DNA of 64,000 nt from Candidatus Zymogenaceae bacterium. GTDB taxonomy: Bacteria > Desulfobacterota > Zymogenia > Zymogenales > Zymogenaceae. The DNA lies in assembly GCA_016933535.1 (NCBI GenBank), contig JAFGAS010000053.1:56056-120055 (forward strand), given 5' to 3'. Every line of letters begins with the position of its first letter. The first letter of the stretch is position 1. Below are positions 46,004-54,343 of this stretch, in pieces. The notes beneath the pieces were generated by a model. It made no database searches and was not told the origin of the DNA. It was given only the letters and a program-made list of their open reading frames with translations. The translations under genes and the position numbers were made by a program.

Positions 46004-46483
46004 ATGGGAGATAATGACGGCGCCGTCGGCGGTGTTGAGCGACAGATCATTGCCTTTACACTCTCCCATGAAGCCTTCGGGATAGATATCGTGCAGGTAC
46101 AGCGGATTGCGCCGCCCGAAACGATTACCCGCGTGCCGCGGGCGCCTGCCTTTATTTCCGGGATCACGAATCTGGCGGGGCGGATCATCACGCTGATCGA
46201 TCTTGCTCAGATCCTGCAACTGGGAAAAGACGATGAAGCCGGGCAGCAGATTATCATCCTCAACAATGAGGATATGAATATCGGCTTTATCACCGGACAG
46301 GTAACGGATGTCATCATGACGGATGACGAATCGCTGAATAAAGAAATCGTGAGGATTGGCGCCCAGGAGGGGAACTTCGTGTCGGCGATCCTGAAAACGG
46401 GAGATCGTATTATAAATGTACTGAATATTGAAAAGCTTTTTGATTTTATGAGAAAATCTTTTATCGACTCGAGGGGGAAATGA
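46004..46483 (+). CDS. cheW: Chemotaxis coupling protein CheW
   Basis: This 159-residue CheW links CheA to receptors. It contains the SH3-like fold motifs FTLSHEAFGIDIVQVQRIAPP, VPRAPAFISGITNLAGRIITLIDL and GDRIINVLNIEKLF. The start at 46004 is seven bases after the MCP stop, with ggaggt in range. The stop overlaps the cheY start by 4 bases, so they are coupled. Confidence 0.9.
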   Translation: MGDNDGAVGGVERQIIAFTLSHEAFGIDIVQVQRIAPPETITRVPRAPAFISGITNLAGRIITLIDLAQILQLGKDDEAGQQIIILNNEDMNIGFITGQVTDVIMTDDESLNKEIVRIGAQEGNFVSAILKTGDRIINVLNIEKLFDFMRKSFIDSRGK

Positions 46484-46848
46484 GTCTCAGAGTACTAATT
46501 GTGGATGACGCGAGCTTCATGAGGACCATGTTGAAAGACATCCTCGTTTCGGGAGGCTTTGATCTGGCGGGCGAGGCAACGGATGGCGTCGAGGCGGTAC
46601 AGAAATTCACGGAACTCAAGCCGGATGTCATTACCATGGATATTGTAATGCCCCTCAAAAGCGGCATTGACGCCGTAAGAGAGATCATAGCCCTGAATAA
46701 AGACGCGAGAATCATCATGTGCAGTGCCCTCGGTCAGGAATCCCTTGTTTTGGAGGCCATTAATGCCGGTGCGAAGGATTATATCATTAAGCCCTTCGAT
46801 CCGGATAGGGTCATCGAGATGGTGAAGAAGGTGGCCGGAGTCAAGTAA
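46480..46848 (+). CDS. cheY: CheY-like single-domain response regulator
   Basis: The 122-residue receiver has the acidic pair in LIVDD (Asp9, Asp10), the phosphorylation site Asp54 in ITMDIVMP, Ser in CSALGQ at the switch position, and Lys in KDYIIKPF. No output domain is present. It precedes a CheB that lacks its own receiver, so it could serve either as the diffusible output, as the receiver of a split CheB, or both. It overlaps cheW by 4 bases and is 3 bases from cheB. Confidence 0.92.
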   Translation: MSLRVLIVDDASFMRTMLKDILVSGGFDLAGEATDGVEAVQKFTELKPDVITMDIVMPLKSGIDAVREIIALNKDARIIMCSALGQESLVLEAINAGAKDYIIKPFDPDRVIEMVKKVAGVK

Positions 46849-46851
46849 TTC

Positions 46852-47436
46852 ATGGCCGATGCAATAAAGCTTGTGATCATAGCCGCCTCCACCGGTGGGC
46901 CGAAGATATTACTGGATGTACTCTCGGTAATCCCCCAGGGCATTCCATCTTCAATTATTGTTATACAACATATGCTCCCACGCTTTATCGCTTCGTTTGC
47001 AAAGCGTTTAGAAAAAGGCTCTAACGTACCCGTTATGGTCGGCAGCGAGGGGATGAGGCTGGGCAAGGAGACGATAATCCTGGCCCCCGGGGGTAAGCAC
47101 CTTATCCTGGTTCCGGATACGGACGGCGTGTTAATAGATTTTGACCGGTCCGGACCGAAGGCGGGCGTTATGCCTTCGGCCGATGTCACGATGATATCGG
47201 CCGCTCCCCTGTTCCGCGAAAACCTTCTCGGTGTTATCCTCTCCGGTATGGGCAGGGACGGGGTTGAAGGATTTGACGCAATCAAACGTGCGGGCGGCTC
47301 CACCGTCGTTGAAGACGAAGAGTCCAGTGCAATCTATGGAATGCCGGGCCGGGCTTTGATGCGGGGATTGGCCGACAAGGTCCTTACGCCGCGTGAAGTC
47401 GCCCAAGAGATCATCCAATTTTCTTTGAGAGTTTAG
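46852..47436 (+). CDS. cheB: Stand-alone CheB methylesterase domain
   Basis: The 194-residue protein holds only the catalytic domain of CheB. Ser13 in IAASTGGPK, His40 in IVIQHMLP and Asp136 in GMGRDG form the triad. It removes methyl groups from, or deamidates, the receptor. The usual N-terminal receiver is missing, and a single-domain CheY gene lies just before it, so the fusion protein appears split here. Constitutive activity or control by CheY binding are both possible. Confidence 0.9.
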   Translation: MADAIKLVIIAASTGGPKILLDVLSVIPQGIPSSIIVIQHMLPRFIASFAKRLEKGSNVPVMVGSEGMRLGKETIILAPGGKHLILVPDTDGVLIDFDRSGPKAGVMPSADVTMISAAPLFRENLLGVILSGMGRDGVEGFDAIKRAGGSTVVEDEESSAIYGMPGRALMRGLADKVLTPREVAQEIIQFSLRV

Positions 47437-47439
47437 ACC

Positions 47440-49620
47440 ATGGATATGTCCCGATACAAGAAGATATTCATGGAAGAATCCCGGGAACACCTCGGTAAGC
47501 TCGGCAGCCTTTCCCTGGAAATGGAGAAGGAACCCGAGAATATGGAGGTTATCAACGCCATCTTTCGTGAGGCCCATTCAATCAAGGGCATGGCGGCCTC
47601 AATGGGATACACCCCGATATCTGAACTGACCCATAAGGTTGAAGATCTCATGGATCTCATCCGCAAGGGCGAGATCGGCGCCAATTCCCATATCGTTGAC
47701 GTCATGCTTCGGGCCATAGATGTCCTGGAGGCCCAGCTCAACGCAATCGAGTCGGGGGGTGACATCGAGTCGGGGCTGCCCGAAGTCCTTGACATGATCG
47801 AGCGATCCCAGAAGGGGGATATACCTCAAAATAAGTTGAAAACCGCTCAGAAGCAGGCCCCCGCCACTCAAAAGGAACCGCCCGAAGTAAAAGAGGAACA
47901 GGCCGCCTATGTCGTAACCCTGACTATAAAAGGAGACGAACCGAAACCGAACGTCAAAGGTCTGCTGGGAGTAAAGAAGCTCTCAGAGTTCGGCAGGGTC
48001 GTAAGATTGGTCCCGGGACTCGAGGAAATCAGAAAGGGATTAAAAAAACGAGAACTGAGAGCGACACTGGTAACCGGAGTCGGTAACGACGACGTTATCA
48101 GGGCGCTAAAGGATCTCTCGTACCTCGAATCGTTTGACGTTTCCAAAACGACCGTCAGGTCGAGGGCGGAGGGACGAAATGATGAGCCTGCCGTACCTCA
48201 CGACGACCGGGACGCGGTGAAAGTCGGGCCTGTCGATGGGTTTATCGGGCAAGGAGATTCGACTCCCCCCGACCCCGATGACGCGGATACGCCGGTACCG
48301 GGACCGGCCGTGGACAAGCCGCCCGTTGAGTGGATTACAGAAGAACTGGCCATCGAGCAAGAAAAGGTGGTGATCGAACCTCTTGCACAGGTTGCCTCCC
48401 CCGGCTCGGAATCGTCCTTTGATGAAGGTCCGCGGGTGGAAGAGATGCTTCCGTCGGGCGAGGCGGGGGCGGGACTGCCGCGATCCGTTCGGATCGGAAC
48501 GGACCTTCTGGAAAGCTTCATTAACATCGTCGGTGAGCTCCTCATCACAAAATCGCGTATTCAGCAGCAGGCAAAGAACCTTGGCATAACCCCCCTGAGT
48601 GAGTCGGTGAACCGGCTTGAAAGCCTGATCAGAGAGCTCCATACGAAGGTTATCACCGTCAGAATGATGCCGCTGGAAAGCATACTGTCGCGGATGCCCC
48701 GACTGGTAAGGGACCTTGCCCGGGAAAAGGGTAAGGAAATAGAATTCACCATCACCGGCGGTGATATTGAGCTTGACCGTGCCATCCTCGAAGAGCTCAC
48801 CGATCCGGTGGTTCATATCCTCAGAAACGCCGTGGACCATGGGATAGAGCCACCGAATCAGCGCCAGATGAGCGCGAAATCCCCAACGGGGAAAATTACG
48901 CTGTCTGCGTACCGTGAGCGAGACCTCGTCATCCTCGAGTTTACCGACGACGGCCGGGGCATTGATCCGGAGAAGATTCGGGAGGCCGCCGTTTCGCGGG
49001 GTATCATGAAAAAGCAGCAGATCGATCTCCTCAAAGACGGGGATGTTCTCCTGCTGGCGTTCATGCCGAGCCTTTCCACCAACAAGGAAGTGTCGGATAT
49101 ATCGGGACGGGGCGTAGGGATGGACGTTGTCAAGACTAAGGTCGAGTCTCTGGGAGGATCGGTGCGACTGGAGTCTCGTAAGGGCCAAGGCACGAAGGTC
49201 GTCCTGATACTTCCCCTTACGGTGGCCATTATCCAGGCGCTCCTGATAAAATCGGCGGGGGAAACGTTTGCCCTGCCGCTTTCAAAGACCCTCAAATCGG
49301 CGGAGGTGGCCGCGGAGTCCGTCCAGATGAGCCAGAACCAACGGGTGGTATCCATTGACGGCGATATGACCCCCCTCTTCAGGCTGCGGGATCTTATCGG
49401 TTCTACCGACCGTCGGATCGAAAAGGAATATATATCACTGGTCATTTCGGAAGTGCGCGGAAAACACATCGGCCTGGAGGTCGATGAGATCGTCGGGAGC
49501 CAGGAAATATTCATTAAATCTCTCGGTTATCCCCTCGAGAAGATCCAGGGATTTTCAGGAGTTACAATCCTAGGCGACGGGAAACCCGTCCTGATTATTG
49601 ACATTGGCAACCTGTTTTAG
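47440..49620 (+). CDS. cheA: Chemotaxis histidine kinase CheA
   Basis: This 726-residue kinase has all CheA parts. The P1 HPt domain has His46 in FREAHSIKGMAASMG. A P2-like region (about 155-235) is followed by an acidic Pro-rich linker, the P3 dimerisation helices (ELLITKSRIQQQ), the P4 ATPase (HILRNAVDHGIE, DDGRGID, GRGVGMDVVKTKV) and the P5 CheW-like domain ending in IDIGNLF. It phosphorylates CheY. It is 3 bases from cheB and 3 bases from the cheC gene. Confidence 0.95.
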   Translation: MDMSRYKKIFMEESREHLGKLGSLSLEMEKEPENMEVINAIFREAHSIKGMAASMGYTPISELTHKVEDLMDLIRKGEIGANSHIVDVMLRAIDVLEAQLNAIESGGDIESGLPEVLDMIERSQKGDIPQNKLKTAQKQAPATQKEPPEVKEEQAAYVVTLTIKGDEPKPNVKGLLGVKKLSEFGRVVRLVPGLEEIRKGLKKRELRATLVTGVGNDDVIRALKDLSYLESFDVSKTTVRSRAEGRNDEPAVPHDDRDAVKVGPVDGFIGQGDSTPPDPDDADTPVPGPAVDKPPVEWITEELAIEQEKVVIEPLAQVASPGSESSFDEGPRVEEMLPSGEAGAGLPRSVRIGTDLLESFINIVGELLITKSRIQQQAKNLGITPLSESVNRLESLIRELHTKVITVRMMPLESILSRMPRLVRDLAREKGKEIEFTITGGDIELDRAILEELTDPVVHILRNAVDHGIEPPNQRQMSAKSPTGKITLSAYRERDLVILEFTDDGRGIDPEKIREAAVSRGIMKKQQIDLLKDGDVLLLAFMPSLSTNKEVSDISGRGVGMDVVKTKVESLGGSVRLESRKGQGTKVVLILPLTVAIIQALLIKSAGETFALPLSKTLKSAEVAAESVQMSQNQRVVSIDGDMTPLFRLRDLIGSTDRRIEKEYISLVISEVRGKHIGLEVDEIVGSQEIFIKSLGYPLEKIQGFSGVTILGDGKPVLIIDIGNLF

Positions 49621-49623
49621 CAG

Positions 49624-50220
49624 ATGGACATAAACTCTGTGCTTATCGATAAAAGCAGACTTATTGAGAAGCGTTCCCAGGACGCCCTCATCAGTTCGGC
49701 CCTGGCCCTTTCCCAGATGACGGGGGAAACGGTCAATGTCGTCAGAACCGTCGTCGATATGATCAAGGTCGGAGAAATCGCAGACTTTTTCGGCACCCAT
49801 GACGACAAGATAACCCTGATATCGCTGGATATCCACGGCAGCATTTCGGGGGATATCTACCTTATGCTCTCATCATCAGATACGTTGTTGATCACCAGAA
49901 AGATCGCCGACAGGTGGATGAAAGAGGAAGAAATAGAGCACTTCAGAAACTCGGTGCTTGCCGAAATAGGCAATATCGTGGCCTCGGCATATATCAATGT
50001 ATTGGGTGATTCGTTCAACGTCGCGCTGATACCTTCCGTTCCCCGGCTCGAATATATTAATTCTGAAGAAGTCATTCCCCGAATCATCTCAAAGGACGAT
50101 TCCGATTTCGCACTCATGTTTTTCTCGGAATTTGTCGTCGGCGACCATGGAGTCAAGGTCTTTTTCTTTTTTCTCCTGTCCAACACATCGACGCAGTATC
50201 TCGGGGGCCATACCGGATGA
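49624..50220 (+). CDS. cheC: CheC-family CheY-P phosphatase with one active site
   Basis: The 198-residue CheC/CheX/FliY-fold protein has the phosphatase signature S/D-x3-E-x2-N-x22-P met exactly once: Ser110, Glu114, Asn117 and Pro140 in SVLAEIGN and the helix after it. The first pseudo-repeat (ALALSQMTG) keeps the fold but lacks the Glu and Asn, so only one of the two possible sites is active. It would dephosphorylate CheY and shut off the signal. No CheD gene is adjacent. The larB ATG overlaps its stop by 4 bases. Confidence 0.85.
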   Translation: MDINSVLIDKSRLIEKRSQDALISSALALSQMTGETVNVVRTVVDMIKVGEIADFFGTHDDKITLISLDIHGSISGDIYLMLSSSDTLLITRKIADRWMKEEEIEHFRNSVLAEIGNIVASAYINVLGDSFNVALIPSVPRLEYINSEEVIPRIISKDDSDFALMFFSEFVVGDHGVKVFFFFLLSNTSTQYLGGHTG

Positions 50221-50963
50221 ATCAGGAGGCGGTAAAGAAACTCCTGACGGAGGTCAGAAAAGGGGAAATACCGATCGACGAGGCCCTCGACAGGCTGAAG
50301 ACCTTACCCTATCTTGATCTCGGATTTGCCGTCGTGGATACCCATCGAGCTCTCAGGCAGGGATTTCCCGAGGTGATTATGGGTGAGGGGAAGGAGGCCG
50401 GAGATATTCTGAGGATAATCGACGGTCTGAGGGAAGGCGGAAATACTATCCTGGTGACCCGGGTTGACGCCGAAAAGGCTCAAGCGGTCCGGTCGGGGCT
50501 CCCCGACATGACCTATAACGAGCGCGCGCGGGCGCTGGTTCTCGTTGAGACCGAGATCGAGATACGCGGTCGGGGAACGATTATGGTGGTCTCGGCCGGA
50601 ACTTCCGACATCCCGGTGGCCGAGGAGGCGGCCCTTGTTTGTGAGCTGATGGGTAACCGAACCGAACGCCTCTGGGACGTGGGGGTGGCGGGGATACACC
50701 GGCTCATGAATCATATCGACCGATTGCGGAGCGCTCACGTATTGGTCGTGGTGGCGGGAATGGAAGGAGCGCTTCCGTCGGTTATCGGCGGGATTGTAGA
50801 ACGCCCCGTGGTGGCGATACCCACGAGCATCGGATACGGCGCCGGTTTCGGCGGTCTCTCGGCGCTGCTGGGAATGCTCAATTCCTGTGCCGCGGGGGTC
50901 AGTGTCGTCAATATCGATAACGGCTTCGGGGGGGGGTATGTTGCTTCCCTGATTAACCGATAA
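50217..50963 (+). CDS. larB: LarB, nickel-pincer cofactor biosynthesis (pyridinium carboxylase)
   Basis: The 248-residue PurE-like enzyme carboxylates nicotinic acid adenine dinucleotide in the first step of the nickel-pincer nucleotide cofactor of lactate racemase. An N-terminal LDRLKTLPYLDLGFAVVDTHR and RQGFPEVIMGEGK are followed by the PurE-like core with VVSAGTSDIPVAEEA and a final PTSIGYGAGFGG. It is translationally coupled to cheC, which is odd for a metabolic gene. larC follows only after two hairpins. LarA and LarE are not in the window. Confidence 0.9.
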   Translation: MNQEAVKKLLTEVRKGEIPIDEALDRLKTLPYLDLGFAVVDTHRALRQGFPEVIMGEGKEAGDILRIIDGLREGGNTILVTRVDAEKAQAVRSGLPDMTYNERARALVLVETEIEIRGRGTIMVVSAGTSDIPVAEEAALVCELMGNRTERLWDVGVAGIHRLMNHIDRLRSAHVLVVVAGMEGALPSVIGGIVERPVVAIPTSIGYGAGFGGLSALLGMLNSCAAGVSVVNIDNGFGGGYVASLINR

Positions 50964-50965
50964 GG

Positions 50966-50986
50966 ACTCCCGGCGCGATCGGGAGT
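50966..50986 (+). terminator. Hairpin after larB
   Basis: Arms actcccg (50966-50972) and cgggagt (50980-50986) lie just after the stop codon. No T-run follows. Confidence 0.4.
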
Positions 50987-51024
50987 ACGGTATCATTATA
51001 GCGAGGCTTTGGGAAATCCTATTA

Positions 51025-51052
51025 CCACCCCGGGAAACGAAGACCGGGGTGG
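51025..51052 (+). terminator. Strong hairpin ending the che-larB operon
   Basis: The perfect 9-bp arms ccaccccgg (51025-51033) and ccggggtgg (51044-51052) are followed by cattttcatt. This probably separates the che-larB transcript from larC. Confidence 0.6.
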
Positions 51053-51154
51053 CATTTTCATTAATCGGCCTTCCCCTTACAGGGATATGAATGTTTCAGG
51101 GTGGGACAAACCGTTTCCCCCGATTTGGCAGCAAACGGAACCATTATACGCCGT

Positions 51155-52351
51155 ATGGATAAAATCCTCTACATCGACGCTTTCTCGGGTATCTCCGGGG
51201 ATATGTTTTTGGGGGCGCTGATTGCCGCGGGGCTTGATGTGGCGGTTGTCCAGGCCGAGATTGACCGGCTTGACATTGGGGCGAAGCTTTCCGTGGGGCG
51301 GGTCAAGCGAAACGGAATTGATGCCGTCACCGTCTCGGTTGTAACCGAGCCCAAGGAAGAAACCGAGCGCGAATATGGTGCGATCAGAAAGCTCATCGAG
51401 TCACGCATGAGCCCGGGATATGCCCGCGATATGGCCCTGAAAATATTTGCGCTCCTTGCGCAAGCCGAGGGTCGTGTGCATGGCCGAAAGGCCGATCATG
51501 TCCACTTCCACGAGGTGGGCGCGGCCGATTCGATCGTTGATATCATCGGCGCCGCGCTGGGGCTTGCCGCGCTTGGATCGGTTCAGGTAGTCTGCAGCCC
51601 ACTTCCCCTCGGCAGGGGATTTGTCACAACACGGCATGGTATTCTCCCGTTGCCGGCCCCGGCGACAGTCGAGCTTCTTGCCGACGTGCCGGTAGTCGAT
51701 GCCGGGATAGAGGAAGAACTCGTAACCCCGACGGGGGCGGCCATCGTCAAGGCGGCCGCAACGTCGTTTTCGGCGATACCGCCGATGGTGATCGAAAGAT
51801 CGGGATACGGAGCGGGAGACCGGGAGTTATCCGACAGGCCCAACCTCCTCAGGCTCATAATCGGCAGGCCACCGTCCTCTGCGATCTTCGGTGACGAGGT
51901 GGAGGTCATCACGACTCACATTGACGACATGAATCCCCAGTTATATGATTATGTGATGGAACGGCTCTTTTCCCTGGGGGCCCTTGATGTAGTGCTGACG
52001 CCCGTAATGATGAAAAAGGGAAGGCCCGGGATCTCGCTCGTGGTTATTGCCCCCGTCTCTGAATGCGGGACGATTATCAGCGCCATGCTGGCCGAGACAA
52101 CGAGTATCGGCCTTCGGGTCCACCGGGAGCGCCGGGTTAAACTTAAGCGGCGGGTGGAGACGATCCAAACTCCACTGGGCGCGGTCCGGGTCAAGTTTAC
52201 GTTCGATGAATCGGACAAGCCCGCCGGCGCATATCCGGAGTACGAAGATGTGCGGGAAGCCGCCGCGCGGCACCATGTTTCCATTGACCGGGCGTATCGC
52301 CTGATCAGTGGTGCGATCAACGAGTCGTCGGAGAAGCGGGCAGGGAGATAA
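51155..52351 (+). CDS. larC: LarC, nickel insertion protein of the pincer cofactor
   Basis: This 398-residue protein starts at the ATG in MDKILYIDAFSGISGDMFLG, the typical LarC opening; a longer GTG frame is not needed. HHEVGAADSIVDIIG-like HFHEVGAADSIVDIIG, TPTGAAIVKAA and a C-terminal MKKGRPGISLVVI are conserved. LarC inserts nickel into the cofactor using CTP. Most LarC genes are split by a programmed frameshift in lactobacilli; here it is one continuous frame. The HD-GYP gene follows after 8 bases. Confidence 0.9.
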   Translation: MDKILYIDAFSGISGDMFLGALIAAGLDVAVVQAEIDRLDIGAKLSVGRVKRNGIDAVTVSVVTEPKEETEREYGAIRKLIESRMSPGYARDMALKIFALLAQAEGRVHGRKADHVHFHEVGAADSIVDIIGAALGLAALGSVQVVCSPLPLGRGFVTTRHGILPLPAPATVELLADVPVVDAGIEEELVTPTGAAIVKAAATSFSAIPPMVIERSGYGAGDRELSDRPNLLRLIIGRPPSSAIFGDEVEVITTHIDDMNPQLYDYVMERLFSLGALDVVLTPVMMKKGRPGISLVVIAPVSECGTIISAMLAETTSIGLRVHRERRVKLKRRVETIQTPLGAVRVKFTFDESDKPAGAYPEYEDVREAAARHHVSIDRAYRLISGAINESSEKRAGR

Positions 52352-52359
52352 ATTCAACG

Positions 52360-53841
52360 ATGTTGCCGCAGCAAGAAGAAAAAGGGAAAGGCATTATTCT
52401 CGTGGTGGATGACGAGTTTTCCATCCGCGAGATATTAAGCGATGTTCTGAGCAACGAGGGCTTTACCATATACACCGCGGAAAACGGTATCGAGGCCCTC
52501 AAGATTATACAGGAGTCAACTCCCGACCTCGTGATCACCGACATGAAGATGCCGAAGATGGGAGGGATGGAACTCCTCTATCAGATCAATTCCATGAGGA
52601 ATAAGGTCATCACGATCATGATGACCGGCTTTGCTACCGTCGAAACGGCGGTGGAGGCCATCAAGAAGGGCGCCTATGATTATATTATGAAGCCCTTCCA
52701 ATTCTCCGAGCTCCTCCGCGTGATAGAGCATGCCCTCGAAAAACAGCGGCTTATCAAGGAAAACCTGGAGCTCAAGGAAACGGTGGCGCTCTACGATATC
52801 AGCAAGGCCATCAGCTCCCATCTCGATATGGAGATTGTGCTTTCAATGCTGCTTTCTACGCTCCTCAAGGAGGCAGACGCCGATGCCGTCTCGATGCATA
52901 TGAAAGACATGATCTTGAAGATATCGATTGTGAGCAAGATTGTCGCCAAAGAGCCGCGGTTTGAGCGCGAGGCCGCCAATCTTATTTCCCCTCATGAAGT
53001 CCTGGCTATGATCCCGGGTAACGATTCCGTTCTCTTCAACGGGCACGAGGTTCTACAGGCATTTCCCTCGGCCGCGGGCTTTGATGATGTCGAATCGATC
53101 CTGATCCTGCCCATTCGCATCAAGAACGAGACAACGGGTTTTGTTACCCTCTTTTCTTTTACCCGGGGTTATCGCTTCACCGAGGGGCAGCGCAAGGCGC
53201 TGTCCATCCTCGTGAATAACGTGTCGGTGGCAGTGGAAAATGCCCGTCTCTATCAGGATATCGTTTCGATCCTCGATGATACCGTAAAGAGCTTCGCCAG
53301 AACACTTGACGCGAAGGATAAATATGCATCCGGCCATTCCGAGCGGGTTACACGCTATGCGCTGATCATCGCCCGCTCGATGAAGCTTAACGCAAAGGAC
53401 ATCGATCGCCTCGCCCAGGCGGGGCTCCTGCACGATATAGGCAAGATCGGGGTTAGTGATCGTCTCCTTAACAAGAAAGAGAAGCTTGAAACCGAAGAAT
53501 ATGAGGAAACCAAGATGCACCCCGTCATCGGGAGGGACATCCTGTCTACGATCGATGAGTTTCGGGATATCGCCGTGATCGTCTATCACCACCACGAATG
53601 GTTTGACGGCAGCGGTTATCCGGACGGGATTTCCGGAGACAGTATCCCGCTATTGAGCCGGATTATCGCGGTCGCCGATGCGTTTGACGCGATGACCTCC
53701 AGCCGCTCATACAGGGAGCGTATAGGAAAAGATAAGGCGCTGGAGGAACTGCACCGAAATGCGGGCACACAGTTCGATCCGGCCGTCGTGGAGGCCTTGC
53801 TCGCCGATACACAACAGCTTGACATTGACGAGGCACCCTAA
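52360..53841 (+). CDS. Response regulator with GAF and HD-GYP domains (c-di-GMP phosphodiesterase type)
   Basis: The 493-residue protein has a receiver domain with Asp61 in LVITDMKMP and KPFQF, a central GAF-like domain (about 150-310), and a C-terminal HD-GYP domain with HSERVTRYA, LLHDIGKIG, HHEWFDGSGYPDG and VADAFDAMTSSRSYR. HD-GYP proteins hydrolyse cyclic di-GMP, so the gene links two-component signalling to a motile-sessile switch. All catalytic residues appear intact. It sits between larC and pgpA with tight spacing. Confidence 0.9.
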   Translation: MLPQQEEKGKGIILVVDDEFSIREILSDVLSNEGFTIYTAENGIEALKIIQESTPDLVITDMKMPKMGGMELLYQINSMRNKVITIMMTGFATVETAVEAIKKGAYDYIMKPFQFSELLRVIEHALEKQRLIKENLELKETVALYDISKAISSHLDMEIVLSMLLSTLLKEADADAVSMHMKDMILKISIVSKIVAKEPRFEREAANLISPHEVLAMIPGNDSVLFNGHEVLQAFPSAAGFDDVESILILPIRIKNETTGFVTLFSFTRGYRFTEGQRKALSILVNNVSVAVENARLYQDIVSILDDTVKSFARTLDAKDKYASGHSERVTRYALIIARSMKLNAKDIDRLAQAGLLHDIGKIGVSDRLLNKKEKLETEEYEETKMHPVIGRDILSTIDEFRDIAVIVYHHHEWFDGSGYPDGISGDSIPLLSRIIAVADAFDAMTSSRSYRERIGKDKALEELHRNAGTQFDPAVVEALLADTQQLDIDEAP

Positions 53842-53845
53842 TATA

Positions 53846-54343
53846 ATGAGCGGGCGAAGCAAAACGGTCATGGAGCGTCTGGTCACGGTTCTTGCATCCG
53901 GGCTGGGCCTCGGTTATCTGCCGCTGGTCCCGGGAACATTCGGGACGCTTGCCGGCGTCCCGATCTGCCTGCTTTTAGATCTCGGTGGATGGATCGTCTA
54001 TGCTTCGGGAACCGTCCTGCTGATCGCGGGTGGTGTCTGGATAGCGGGCCGCGCCGATCGGATCTTCGGTGTGCACGATTCACGGCATGTGGTCGTCGAT
54101 GAGATATGCGGATTCCTGGTCACTATGGCCTTCCTGATTCCGCAACCCCTGACGATCGTGGCCGGCTTTGTCGCATTTAGATTCTTTGACATCCTGAAAC
54201 CATTTCCCGTGGGGTATATCGACAAAAACCTGTCGGGAGGATGGGGGGTGATGCTCGACGATATCGCCGCCGGCGTTTATGCGAACCTGACTCTGCGGGC
54301 TTTTCTGGCGATTACGCATCTCGTGTGGCCGGGGGGTTTGTGA
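53846..54343 (+). CDS. pgpA: Phosphatidylglycerophosphatase A
   Basis: The 165-residue PgpA family protein dephosphorylates phosphatidylglycerophosphate at the inner membrane. The opening SGLGLGYLPLVPGTFGTLAG, the metal-binding VVVDEICGF, RFFDILKPFPV and a final GVMLDDIAAGVYANL are typical, and several hydrophobic helices are present. The ATG at 53846 is 4 bases after the HD-GYP stop. cinA begins within its stop codon (GTGA), a common pgpA-cinA-recA arrangement. Confidence 0.92.
   Translation: MSGRSKTVMERLVTVLASGLGLGYLPLVPGTFGTLAGVPICLLLDLGGWIVYASGTVLLIAGGVWIAGRADRIFGVHDSRHVVVDEICGFLVTMAFLIPQPLTIVAGFVAFRFFDILKPFPVGYIDKNLSGGWGVMLDDIAAGVYANLTLRAFLAITHLVWPGGL

Noticed and set aside
42881..50220. 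Flagellar chemotaxis operon
   Set aside because: No fli, flg, flh or mot gene lies in the window, so flagellar control is not supported here, though it cannot be excluded genome-wide.
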